Program-made: the position numbers and the translations under genes
From: Trametes villosa
Taxonomy: Eukaryota; Basidiomycota; Agaricomycetes; Polyporales; Polyporaceae
Direction: 5' to 3'
NCBI GenBank assembly: GCA_002964805.2
Contig: PUDQ02000138.1
Location: forward strand, 1 to 12,695
DNA length: 12,695 nucleotides
Notes under the pieces: model-generated
Database searches by the model: none
What the model was told of the DNA's origin: nothing
The model's input: only the letters and a program-made list of their open reading frames with translations
Shown here: positions 1 to 8,761 of the stretch, one piece after another
Layout of the letters: every line of letters starts with the position of its first letter
How positions within the stretch are numbered: position 1 is the stretch's first letter

Positions 1-245
1 GCTGGGAGACGTGCGCACGTGTTTCGGACGTGTCTGTGCGTGTCGGCGGCCTCCGCAGCACGGCTGGCGTGTCTGCGCACCCAATGCGCATGGCTCTGCG
101 CGTGTCGGCGGCCTCCGCGGCACAGCCGGGAGACGTGCGCACGTGTTTCAGACGTGTCTGTGCGTGTCGGCGGCCTCCGCAGCACGGCTGGCGTGTCTGC
201 GCACCCAATGCGCATGGCTCTGCGCGTGGCGGTGGACTCCGCAGC
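1..245. repeat. 62-bp satellite array, left flank
   Basis: Four tandem units: a 59-bp partial unit at 1-59, then exact 62-bp units at 60-121, 122-183 and 184-245. Two unit types alternate (B, A, B, A), giving a 124-bp dimer. Type A carries the palindrome ATGCGCAT after CGCACCCA; type B carries GTGCGCACGTG and a second ACGTG about 10 bp later. Both types share the 3' part ending CTCCGCAGC (or a one- or two-base variant). The same units resume at 12122, so this array was continuous before the transposon inserted. There is no evidence that it is coding. Subtelomeric or centromeric location is possible but cannot be shown here. Confidence 0.95.
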
Positions 246-248
246 AAG
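246..248. repeat. target site duplication AAG, left copy
   Basis: AAG directly precedes the first base of the CACTG terminus. In the satellite, AAG is the first three bases of one variant unit (seen again at 12370, 12485 and 12671). It is repeated immediately after the right terminus at 12122-12124. A 3-bp duplication is the size known for CACTA transposons. Confidence 0.9.
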
Positions 249-262
249 CACTGCGTAGGACC
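249..262 (+). repeat. left terminal inverted repeat
   Basis: CACTGCGTAGGACC. The complement of the right end reads CACTGCGTGGGGCC, so 12 of 14 positions match; the two differences (positions 9 and 12) are A/G transitions. CACTG is a known variant of the CACTA terminus. No extended similarity is visible beyond base 14. Confidence 0.9.
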
Positions 263-1217
263 TATTACTAGCATGATGCAGACGAGTGCGTAAGAGTCGC
301 AGTTGGCAGAACTAGGAGACAGGACAGAGAAAGGTTAGTAGTTACTAGTGCGAGGCAATAGACGGCCTAGTTGCGTGTAGTTCGACGGTTGACTAGACCC
401 TATAGCCAGGCTCTTTGACGGGTGGCAGGCAGCTCATCTAGTAGGTACTCGTAATGGGTGCACTTATGTCGCTAGGTAGCACTAGCGTTCGATGGCTACG
501 GGGTCGCCGGGCACAAGCTGGTACGTACCCTCAGCTAGCTCAGGCAGTAGCATCACGCGCCGGCCTCGCAGTCCGTCTAGTAGATGCAGTCGACGTACCG
601 CTAGCGTGTCTAGGCAGAAGACGACTAGGCCAGCCTAGATGGCCGAAAAAAAGAGGTTCCACGCAGGTTAGAACCGCAGCCCGGGGGCTTCACGAGGGGA
701 CTTAACCGCTTGACCAGAAAGACTTTGGTTGGGCGCCGCGCAGATTTAAAACTAACCTAGACGCTCCTCTGAGCCGCCCCTTGACTTAAGCGCAGAGCAA
801 GGTGAGTAAGCGCCGGTTTGCTGCATCACACTGCAGTGTCACGCTGAATTGTCTACGGCGACCGGTCGCGTTAATCGCTCCAATGACTTCCCATTGACGT
901 CTATAAGCCCTATAAACCTATGGTACAAAAATACTTTTGGAGGCAGCAGCAAAGTTTGAAAGCCTCCGCAATGGTGGGCTACAGTCACACATGTCACAGG
1001 TTGTGACCGACCAAGCTACAAGCTGTTCTCGAACGGTTTGTCACCGGTTGAAAGCCAGACAGCATATATCGCAAAGTATCAACAGCTAGTAAGGGTACAA
1101 GAGTATATGGAGAGCTAGTAGATAGCAGAGAAATAGCATAGCTAGAGCGCATATGGGAAGAGCGATGAGTGGGGAAGGCGAAGGCTGGGGAGGGGTAGGC
1201 CCACGACGTAGTGTGCA
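263..1217. other. left subterminal noncoding region with CTAG cluster
   Basis: No convincing coding exon is seen. An 83-codon open frame at 454-705 has no recognisable motif. Between 268 and 638 the palindrome CTAG occurs 14 times (starts 268, 312, 345, 367, 393, 438, 472, 482, 535, 577, 601, 610, 625, 635); chance would give about 1.5. A few further copies follow (757, 1086, 1115, 1142). Subterminal regions of CACTA elements usually hold arrays of short transposase or TnpA binding sites, so this cluster is the candidate for that role (inference). The 3' end of the minus-strand gene lies just beyond at 1218. Confidence 0.6.
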
Positions 1218-1935
1218 CTAAACTTCTTCCGAGTACACTCTGTAGAGGCGGCTCGAAGCCGGACTTGGACTTTCTGGAGGGGTGTCGGGCTCAGAAAGGG
1301 GAGGGGGGTTCTCATGGACCTCCTAGAATACACTTCACCAACCCGAAGACGTCCTGTTAGATAATGAACTCACCTTCATGGCCTCAGTGTAACTGACAAT
1401 CCTCCACCACGGTGCGAGGATGGCGCCATTTTGCCCCTGGTATACCTCAATCTGCCGTAGCGCAACCTTCCTCAACCATCCCAGAGAACGGACAAAGTGG
1501 AGTGGGCGATGCTTGGGCGTGTCGATCTGGTTGACCCAGCGCGGGGTGGGTTGGCCTTCGCGAGGTCGATAGACGTCCAACTCGATATCCTCGGCGTATG
1601 TGAGGTTTATCGAGGCTTGAACACGGGCATTCAGGCTCATCGTCGACAAGAGCGATGCTGCCCATGAGCCGCTCTGCCAAACAGTCAGTTACAGGGCACA
1701 CAGATCATTCACGCAGACTTACTTGACGAGCGGTGGAAAGGTAGAGCTCTATCTCGACCTTGACATCCGACCAAGCGTCGCGCCCTTCGGAGTTCGGCCG
1801 CGGAGCGTCGACCTTGAGCAGCTTCCTAAGAAACGTGTCTGCGGCGCGTCGACGCGGTGAAGCTTGCCGAAGCCGCTTTGTGGCCTTCGCGTGTCGGGAG
1901 AGCACGTAGCGGGTGCGAAGAGGATGCGGGGGCAT
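1218..1935 (-). CDS. unrecognised three-exon gene 1 (paralogue of the 2409-3264 gene)
   Basis: Exons (minus strand) are 1935-1723, 1673-1374 and 1322-1218, coding 205 residues. The introns are 49 and 51 nt, GTAAGT..CAG and GTGAGT..TAG, both phase 0. The ATG at 1935 follows a pyrimidine-rich stretch. Exon 1 is basic (many Arg/Lys, residues 1-50) and ends in a motif VEIELYLSTAR. Exon 2 contains PRWVNQID, LGWLRKVALRQIEVY and APWWRIVSYTEAMK. Exon 3 is a Pro/Ser/Glu-rich tail. I do not recognise the function. Exon count, intron phase and the VEI-LY, GWLR, PW-IV and E-K positions match the divergent gene at 2409-3264, so the two are probably paralogues. An open frame farther upstream (ATG at 2177) could supply an extra 5' exon, but no matching splice is convincing. 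I am fairly sure of the exons and unsure of the start. Confidence 0.75.
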
Positions 1936-2408
1936 TGAGTAGCCGTTCGAATAGTAAGAGGAAGAGGAGAGACCGGAGATGGGCCGGACTGGGGAGACTT
2001 GACCTCTGAGGAGACAGTGTTTTCACGCAAGTACAAGACGGCCTGGTGGTAGCCTAGAAGGAGCTGTGATTTACTCTGCTGTAGCGCCAGATCGAGTCCC
2101 TCTCTCGCGTAGGCTTCTAGGGTTGGCGCGCCCGAATCGGCCCAATTTAGCGCTGGTGCTTCGCTCTTGCCCACCATCGCCTCCTCTGGCTGGGCAATTC
2201 TCCTCTGTCCTCTGTGTCTCTATGCTGGGCTATGCTTTATCTCGATCCCCCTTGCTACATGCAACTAGACGGTCAAGACATCAGTAGGAGAGGACAGCGA
2301 CACCGTCCCGATACAGACTCTTTCCAGGGAACGGGCCTGCCGCTGCGATTCTGCAGCTCTATAACTACTTGCTGGTAAGCCTTGCTCGCTCTTCACTGCA
2401 CTCTCGCT
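1936..2408. promoter_or_regulatory. shared divergent promoter region between the paralogous genes
   Basis: These 473 bp separate two outward-facing ATGs, so the region must contain both promoters if the gene models are right. On the plus side TATAAC lies at 2360-2365, 49 bp before the ATG at 2409; this is similar in spacing to the better TATA box of the transposase gene. On the minus side a long pyrimidine-rich run precedes the ATG at 1935 and no good TATA box is visible. Open frames in this interval on both strands (plus 2066-2287, minus up to 2177) have no recognisable motif. Confidence 0.45.
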
Positions 2409-3264
2409 ATGCCTAAATCTTCGACTTCATACAAAGCTCACGCAGCAGGTCTTCTTGGGTACCGCCGGGAGCAACATGCTCCAGAGCGGTATCGCGACCT
2501 AGCCGAGACCACTCACCTTCGCTCGAGACCGCTGTCCCCGGGCGATTCGTTCGTGCAAGCTCTGCTGAACGGAATACCCACGACAACACCGACTGAAATA
2601 AAAGGAGATCGCGTGGATGCTATGCAGGTCGAGATACAGCTGTATGTAGAGCTTATCAGGGTGAGTAGTCGAGCATTCAATTCCTCTTGCATGCTCTAAT
2701 GACATGGTAGGGAGTTGGATATGGCGCAGGATCCATACGCCCAAGGCACGCGCTGTTCATCAGGGTTGAGACACCCTTGCCCACCGGCGGCATCCTCCGC
2801 TCCGAGGTTGAGAGCTGCATCGAACGCACGCCTGGCCTTTCGGGCGCTCCCCTCTGGCTATCAGACGTGCGTGCGACGTGGATACAACCGGCTCGGTACA
2901 CCTGCTGTGTTGGGTGGCTACGCGAGACCATCGCGCGCATGTTGCGTGGTCAGGCCAGACGCTCGAAGAGCGCGATGGGCCCCTGGGAGGACATTGTGCA
3001 TCTCTTGCACGAAGTGAAGGTGAGTTGCACTTTTAGTACCCAAACGGGGTTCACAGCGGTGCTTATATTACCCTTCAGCGCATCTATCAGCCACAGGTCA
3101 TCGTTGCACCTTGCTCCCCGGGGCATACACGGCCCAAGCCCAGGCCCATCCACCGCGACATCACGGTTATCACGGAGAAACTGGAGACCGTGCATCTTGC
3201 TGACACCCCGGAGACCGTAGATACGTTAGCAGTTCGTCTAGCAAGCATGCACATGTATACGTAG
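2409..3264 (+). CDS. unrecognised three-exon gene 2 (paralogue of the 1218-1935 gene)
   Basis: Exons are 2409-2660, 2711-3019 and 3079-3264, coding 248 residues. Both introns are phase 0, 50 and 59 nt, with GTGAGT donors and TAG and CAG acceptors; every exon stays open in the joined frame, ending TAG at 3262. The protein starts MPKSSTSYKAH; exon 1 ends with DAMQVEIQLYVELIR. Exon 2 has a GWLRETIARML motif and ends GPWEDIVHLLHEVK; exon 3 is Pro-rich with an acidic tail. The VEIxLY motif at the end of exon 1 and the GWLR...PWxxIV...E.K motifs of exon 2 are shared with the divergent minus-strand gene. No catalytic signature is visible and I cannot assign a function. It is transcribed in the same direction as the transposase 180 bp downstream but has its own start. 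Confidence 0.8.
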
Positions 3265-3401
3265 CTTAGCCTCCTGATCATACTATCCCCACTCGAAGTG
3301 TTTTGCGTGTATCCAACAAGTCATCCAGAGTTTCTAGTACAGTCTATGAGTGCTCTGGAATTTGCTGCTCTAGACCGCAGTCGTAGACCGCCCTCAACTT
3401 A

Positions 3402-3407
3402 TATAAA
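3402..3407 (+). promoter_or_regulatory. TATA box of the transposase gene
   Basis: TATAAA lies within TTATATAAACG, 39 bp ahead of the first suitable ATG (3447). It is the best TATA-like sequence noticed upstream of a gene model here. It stands in the 182-bp gap (3265-3446) between gene 2 and the transposase gene, which is otherwise featureless. Confidence 0.55.
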
Positions 3408-3446
3408 CGTCGCTCGAGCAAGTTGTGCACCCCGACACTCTGTTCC

Positions 3447-6400
3447 ATGACCGCTCGCATTGGGCGCCTAAATGCAACCACCGCCGACATACTCGGAGCC
3501 TCTACGCTTGGATGCTACTACCACCACGGTCAGCATCGCCCGCATCATCCAGGCTTGAACGTAGCTCACAATACATCCCTTCTGCACCAGAAACCTAGTA
3601 GACATCCGCCACACGATGTCAACGCCTCAGAGCCGCGGTCTACGTGGGCCAAGCGCGACGCCGCTGCGAGACGCGCTGCCAGCTTCCAGCTGAGCGCGCC
3701 ATACCCACTACCGTCGCAAGCCTCACACGGGGTAGTTTCAAGATACTCTCTGATACGACTAGGACACGAACCAGCGCAGTCCACAGCCCTAGAGCGCCGT
3801 AGCGTGCCAGGCGGCGTACAGCAGTCTGCGTGCAGTGAAGACGCAGGTCTTCAGATGCTCCGAGTTCAAGACCAGGTAGAAGCTCACCTCCCCGCCACGC
3901 AGCTCGGCCTGCGAGCACATGCTACCAGCCTCTATGAAGAACAGGTACGTAGCCGTCCCATATTGCGTGCAGAATCAAGGCCGTGAGCTATATCTGATAG
4001 AACTCCCATTCGATGCCTCTCCGTGCTGGGTTCGGGTCCACGATCGTCCATCCTGAACCCCACTACCCTCCCATCGCTTCCTGTAGCAGCGCGCCAGCCC
4101 CGGTCTGGGGCCTTGGTGCCGTGTCGCAGTCTCTTGATGTCGGTTCCTCCAGCCTGAGTGCAGACAGGCTATGTGCGCCAGGGATTCAATCGCAGTCAGG
4201 CAAAGAGGAGGCCGAAGCAGACGAAGACCTGCTACCTATCTGCGATGACGACTGGGAGGCTGAAGAGTTGGATAACGACGTCATGCCAGAAGAAGAAGAC
4301 GAGCTCGCGATACAGTCCGAGCATGCTGAAGCTACCCTTCCGGGTCCGGAGACGCAGGCGACGACTCAGCCACTTGCGCCTAGCGTTCCGCCATCGGACG
4401 GTAAGTGCGCGCCCATGCGAAAGAACGTCGTCACTGAGAATGTCTGTCGCATACCCTAGATGAAGGCCATGGTCTCCCAGAATCGTATATTGCACGGACA
4501 CGATCCCCTCCGCCTATGCTCGCGTTTTTTGGCTGGCACCCAGCGGTCTTTCTGGCGACACTGCTCTGTGCATGGCTTCACCTCGTTGGGCACCTGCCCT
4601 TCCGATTTTGCAACGTCGTTCTAACAGTTATTGGAGCTATCTTCTGCGATCTCGGTGCTTTCCAGCTCGCGCCCGCCCTCCCGAACTCCCTCACGCAGGC
4701 TATGTCTATGCTCCACCTCGACAATCTTTTCCATATCCTCCCGTCATGCCCGCACTGCCGCTTTGTCTGCCCCGAAGGTGCGAGTGCAGATAGACACGCG
4801 AAGTGCCCATCATGCAAGCGTCCTATGTATGCGACAGACGGACGAAGGCTTCGACCCCTGCGGACACCCTACCTGTCGCTTGTAGAGCAGCTCACTGCCT
4901 TCCTTGCGATCCCGGGGAACGAGGACAAACTGGGGCATTGGCGGAAGGTACGGCGGACTGCCGGCCGTCTAGTTGACATCTTCGATGGGGCTATCATACG
5001 TGGCCTCCTAGGACCCGATGGCATGCCGTTCTTCCGTTTTGATGTCGATGAGGACGGCCCTAACGGCGAGATACATGTTGCGTTAGCGCTATGCGCTGAT
5101 TGGTGAGCATTGTTCCTATCGTCGGGTTCCTCATCGAAGCTGATCTGGTACTACGCACCTAGGTTCTCCTTCATCCGGAGCCTTATCTCCGGCTCGTACA
5201 CCTCGTGTCCTATCTCATTCAACATCGTCAACTTGCCTGCGTGGTTACGGTGCGTGTAGTCAGCTCCGTAGAGTTGTACTTGGCATGTCTACGGCTCAGC
5301 GCGTTGGATCCGACCTTGGAACCCGGCTGAGCCGCCGGTCATGCCACCCGATCGTCTATGTTGTTCATCTACTGATTCCTCGGCGCAGTTTCCGAGCTGC
5401 AAATCTCCTGCTCACTATGATCATCCCGGGCCCGAATGAGGCTAACCCCGACGAGGTTCAGTATTATATGCGGGTGCTAGTGAACGAGCTCATCCTGCTG
5501 TGGCGCCATGGCGTTGTTATACGCACTCCGCGTTACCCACAGGGTCGCCTCGTACGGGTTATCCTGGTTGGGGTATTCTGCGATAAGCCTGCTGCACACA
5601 AGCTCGGTGGGTTCGGGTCGCACTCGCACAGATTCTTCTGCACGCTTGATTGGATCTCGCAATCATGCAAGGCGACTGCAGCGGCGTTCGTACGCGGCGG
5701 TAAGCGTGACCTGTACCACTGTGTTTGGACGCTATGGTGGCATACTGATCGATCACGGCTGCTGCAGCGTTTTGTCAGCGTACTGACACCGAGCATCGAA
5801 CCAATATGAACGGCTATCGTGCTTGCACCACACCTGCAAGCAGAGAGAAGTACGCGAAGGAGCACGCAACACGCTGGTCTGAGCTAGCAAGGCTTCCGTA
5901 CTTCGACATGTGTAAGATGATCGTGGTCGATCCTATGCACAATCTATTCCTTGGTCGGCGATTTGTTCACTACTCGCCACTACCAGTCGCACTGACGCTA
6001 GCTTTATTTGTTAGGTCTCGTGAAGACCCACTTCTACCACATCTGGGTCCAGTTGAAGATCTTCAGGAAGACGAAGGAGCTGCGACGCTTTCAAGATATC
6101 TTGCAGGTGGTATGTTGCGGTCGATCTCTCATAGTCTTGTATACTCCTAACCCTCGACCATAGATATCACTCCCCAGCTCGCTTGGTCGACTTCCAAGGT
6201 TCATCGGCGAACCGGCTGGAGGATCTCTTACGGCGGATCAGTGGCTGATCCTTGCGACGAAGGTTGGACCCCTCGCGGTGAGCGACCTCTGCCGTCGTAT
6301 CCATGTGCTATGTACTTACTGATCCGTAGCTTCCTGAGCTGTGGATTGGGTGCGCACCGGACCCGGACGGCTCCCATCTCAGGGCACGCCGAGAGCGCAT

Positions 6401-8192
6401 TGTTGCGCTCATCGCTAAGCGCAACCCGCGCAAAGATGGTGGAACCGTTCGCGCGCCGGAGGCACAACAGTCGGACTCCGTGCTTGGGAGTCAGCCACAG
6501 GATGAGCACGCTAACCCGAAGCGCGCTGGCAGGAGACGGGGAAGTACCAGCGGAGCACATAACCGCAGACGCAGCAAGAAGCCCGCAGTGAGTGATTTGC
6601 ACGTGGTGCTTGACCGCAACGGCGTTGAATGCTTACACAACTTCTGTGATCGCAGCTACAGCCTCTGCGCCGTTCGTCGCGGCCCACGAAACCAACAGAA
6701 AAAGCCAAGGTAAGAGGCCGAAGCCGCATGAACTTCCTGGCTCACCCGTACGTAGGAAATGACCTTGGACTCCGATGATGAAGGTGCCATGGAGATTTCT
6801 GACGACGAGGCATGGCCGTCAGACGTCGACGACGACGGCGGTTCAGCTGTATTCGGTATCCATCCCCGCGACCTCACCAATTTCCTCAAACTTAGCAAGG
6901 CACTCTTGCTCTTCCTTTCACCGGCACCAACTCCTGCCATCATCGAGCAGGCTGACGCTCTGCTCCGCGAGTACTGTACGGAGCTGATTGAGGTATGCCT
7001 GCCACCTTCCCGTGTGACGACGTGTTCTGACCCGTGTCTTGCTCATACACTACTGGTAGCTGTACGGACCAGGTGTGATCAGGCCAAATCACCACTACTC
7101 CACCCATACCGGTGATTTCGAGCTGAACTACGGCCCGCTCCGCGAGTTCTGGACGTTCGTTTTCGAGCGCATGAACAAAATACTGAAGTCGTACAAGACG
7201 GACAACCATGGGGATGGCGAGATCGAGTGTACCTTCTTCCGAGAATTCCATCGGACCGCGGAACTCTATCGTTTGGTGAGTGGCTCTGCCGCGTCCATCA
7301 TTTTGGCAACTTCAACGTGCATGATTGCGTGGCAGTTTACGGAGACCTTGCGGACACCGCCCTCCGCCAGGATCTACCAGGCGTGCACCTCCATGGTGCA
7401 GGCGACCGCTGATAGCCGGGGAACTCTGCAGCAACTCGCGCAGGACGTCGAGCATGCGTACATGGATCGTAAGCACACTTCTTTACATCCAAACGACGAT
7501 TACAGTACTAACTACTCGACAGAAAACGTCGGCCTACAGTTGAGCCAACGCTGTTCGCGCGAGCAGATGCCTCACGAGCTGTACTGGTCATTCGTGACCT
7601 CACTTCGCATGTGTCAGCCGCTGCAGGCGTTTCACAGCAACATCACTCCCGCTCCTGGCCCTTACAGTCTCCTCGTCGACGACATGGCAACTTTCTTTGA
7701 TCATGCCGTAGTTCGCGGCCATCGGTACTCTGCGGCACATCGTGCGACAACGACGCAGGATTCCCTGGCACTAATCAGGACTTCTAATGCTGGGCTGACA
7801 TGGGCGGGTCAGGTTGAACACGTTATCGCGTACCAGACCACCGGGATTCCCCTCCGCCTTTTTGCCTTCGTGCGGTGGTTCTCCCGGCTGCCTGCATCCG
7901 CATGCACGAACACACCCTGGGAGCTATTGTGAGTCTTACCGATGTTCTTGGAGAGGCATGCCGCTTACACTGACATCACAGCACCGAACCCTTCCACCTG
8001 GGTTTTTGGGAGGCAGATCGTTATCTAGAGAGCACTGAGGCGGGGCCGGCCTCCCCTATAGTTCCCCTTGAGGACCTCCTCTCTCCCCTCGCACGCCACT
8101 CTACGTCCGTGGGCGGGCTTCGCTGCTGGATAACCTTACCCACGGACATTGATGCATGCTCTCGTGCGGCAATGTCCCCAAATAATGTATAG
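3447..8192 (+). CDS. tnp2: CACTA transposase, Tnp2 family, 15 exons
   Basis: Exons: 3447-3944, 4001-4400, 4460-5102, 5163-5249, 5389-5699, 5768-5953, 6015-6106, 6164-6277, 6330-6587, 6656-6709, 6756-6992, 7060-7275, 7336-7468, 7523-7928, 7982-8192. The joined frame gives 1281 residues without a stop. Order of parts: poorly conserved N-terminus with an acidic stretch (about 234-268); hydrophobic segment (326-362); zinc-ribbon-like CPHC...CPSC (396-418); RNase H-like core with LLLTMIIPGPNEA, CDKPAAHKLGGFGSHSH, the D-x2-H motif DPMHNLFLG (701 on) and FWTFVFERMNKILKSY. By alignment from memory with plant TNP2 proteins, candidate catalytic residues are D513, D608 and E996 (inference). A charged linker with Arg/Lys clusters (841-861) and an acidic stretch (882-910) separates D608 from E996. 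It should cut and join DNA at the CACTG ends in the nucleus. Least certain are exon 1, the 139-nt intron 4 and the 3' end: an alternative splice avoiding the TAG at 8190 would extend the protein (see 8257-8761). Confidence 0.92.
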
Positions 8193-8256
8193 CGCGCGCG
8201 TGGCCTCCCACGCCAGATCTCTTTCGTGATGCTCCGAGCTTCCACGCCACCGCCAG

Positions 8257-8761
8257 ACGACGACGATGACGCCGACCAACGTCGGAACTCCACGTTTCCT
8301 GCAACCATCCCCGGGCTACTAGTTTCATACGGTATCTTTATGCTCTCATTCTCTTCCTCACCCACTTTCTGCTGCTCGCGCCAGACAAATAACCCGTGAG
8401 TACTCTGCATACACACTGCGCTGCACGACAAACTGGACATCGCGGCTCAATGTAGTGACGCACACCCGCGACAACCGTTACGCCACCCGCAGGCTTTTTA
8501 CTTCAACTCGAGGAAGGTTTCGCGTCGAGACTGGAGCGCGCATGTTGGAAGTAGCGGTCTGCCGATGGTCTCTTCGCGCATCGCGATGCACTTCCATATG
8601 CGCACAATCGGCAGCGCTTCGTCCATCCAGCTCGAGAGCGGTGAGTGTATTACTTGAACTTATTATGGTGCTATACCGTCTAAGGACCCCCATCCCATCC
8701 TTTTCCTACAGCGTTAGTGTCGAAGCCTGCTGCTTCAGCGCCGCCTGGTCGCTCTCTGTGA
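8257..8761 (+). CDS. possible alternative 3' exons of the transposase gene
   Basis: After the TAG at 8190 the same frame stays open and looks coding. If an intron is taken from 8164 (GTGCGG) to 8256 (CCGCCAG), the stop is skipped in frame and reading continues through 8257-8395, 8456-8640 and 8712-8761, using GTGAGT donors at 8396 and 8641 and acceptors TGTAG and CTACAG. This would give a 1396-residue protein. The added part has an Asp run, then FYFNSRKVSRRDWSAHV and a His/Met-rich segment. Its last exon would overlap the 3' end of the minus-strand gene by 56 bp. It could also be 3' UTR, or an extension cut off by a nonsense mutation. Confidence 0.4.

Noticed and set aside
1..245. CRISPR array
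   Set aside because: Units are contiguous 62-bp tandem repeats with no unique spacers, in intron-bearing eukaryotic DNA.
11..293. Short plus-strand open frames over the left satellite
   Set aside because: Same reason: repeat translation in several frames; they run across the transposon junction.
454..705. Plus-strand 83-codon frame in the left subterminal region
   Set aside because: No motif, no supporting splice sites, and it overlaps the CTAG cluster.
1936..2177. Upstream open frame on the minus strand (ATG at 2177) as a first exon of gene 1
   Set aside because: Composition is protein-like, but no good donor joins it in frame to 1935, and the paralogous gene starts at the corresponding place with an MP start and no such exon.
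2066..2287. Plus-strand 73-codon frame between the divergent genes
   Set aside because: No recognisable motif; it overlaps a better-looking minus frame and lies in the shared promoter interval.
5250..5388. Extra small exon inside the 139-nt fourth transposase intron
   Set aside because: An internal CTCAG acceptor exists, but the single long intron joins the conserved reading (NLPAWLR to FRAANLLL) directly, so an added exon is unnecessary.
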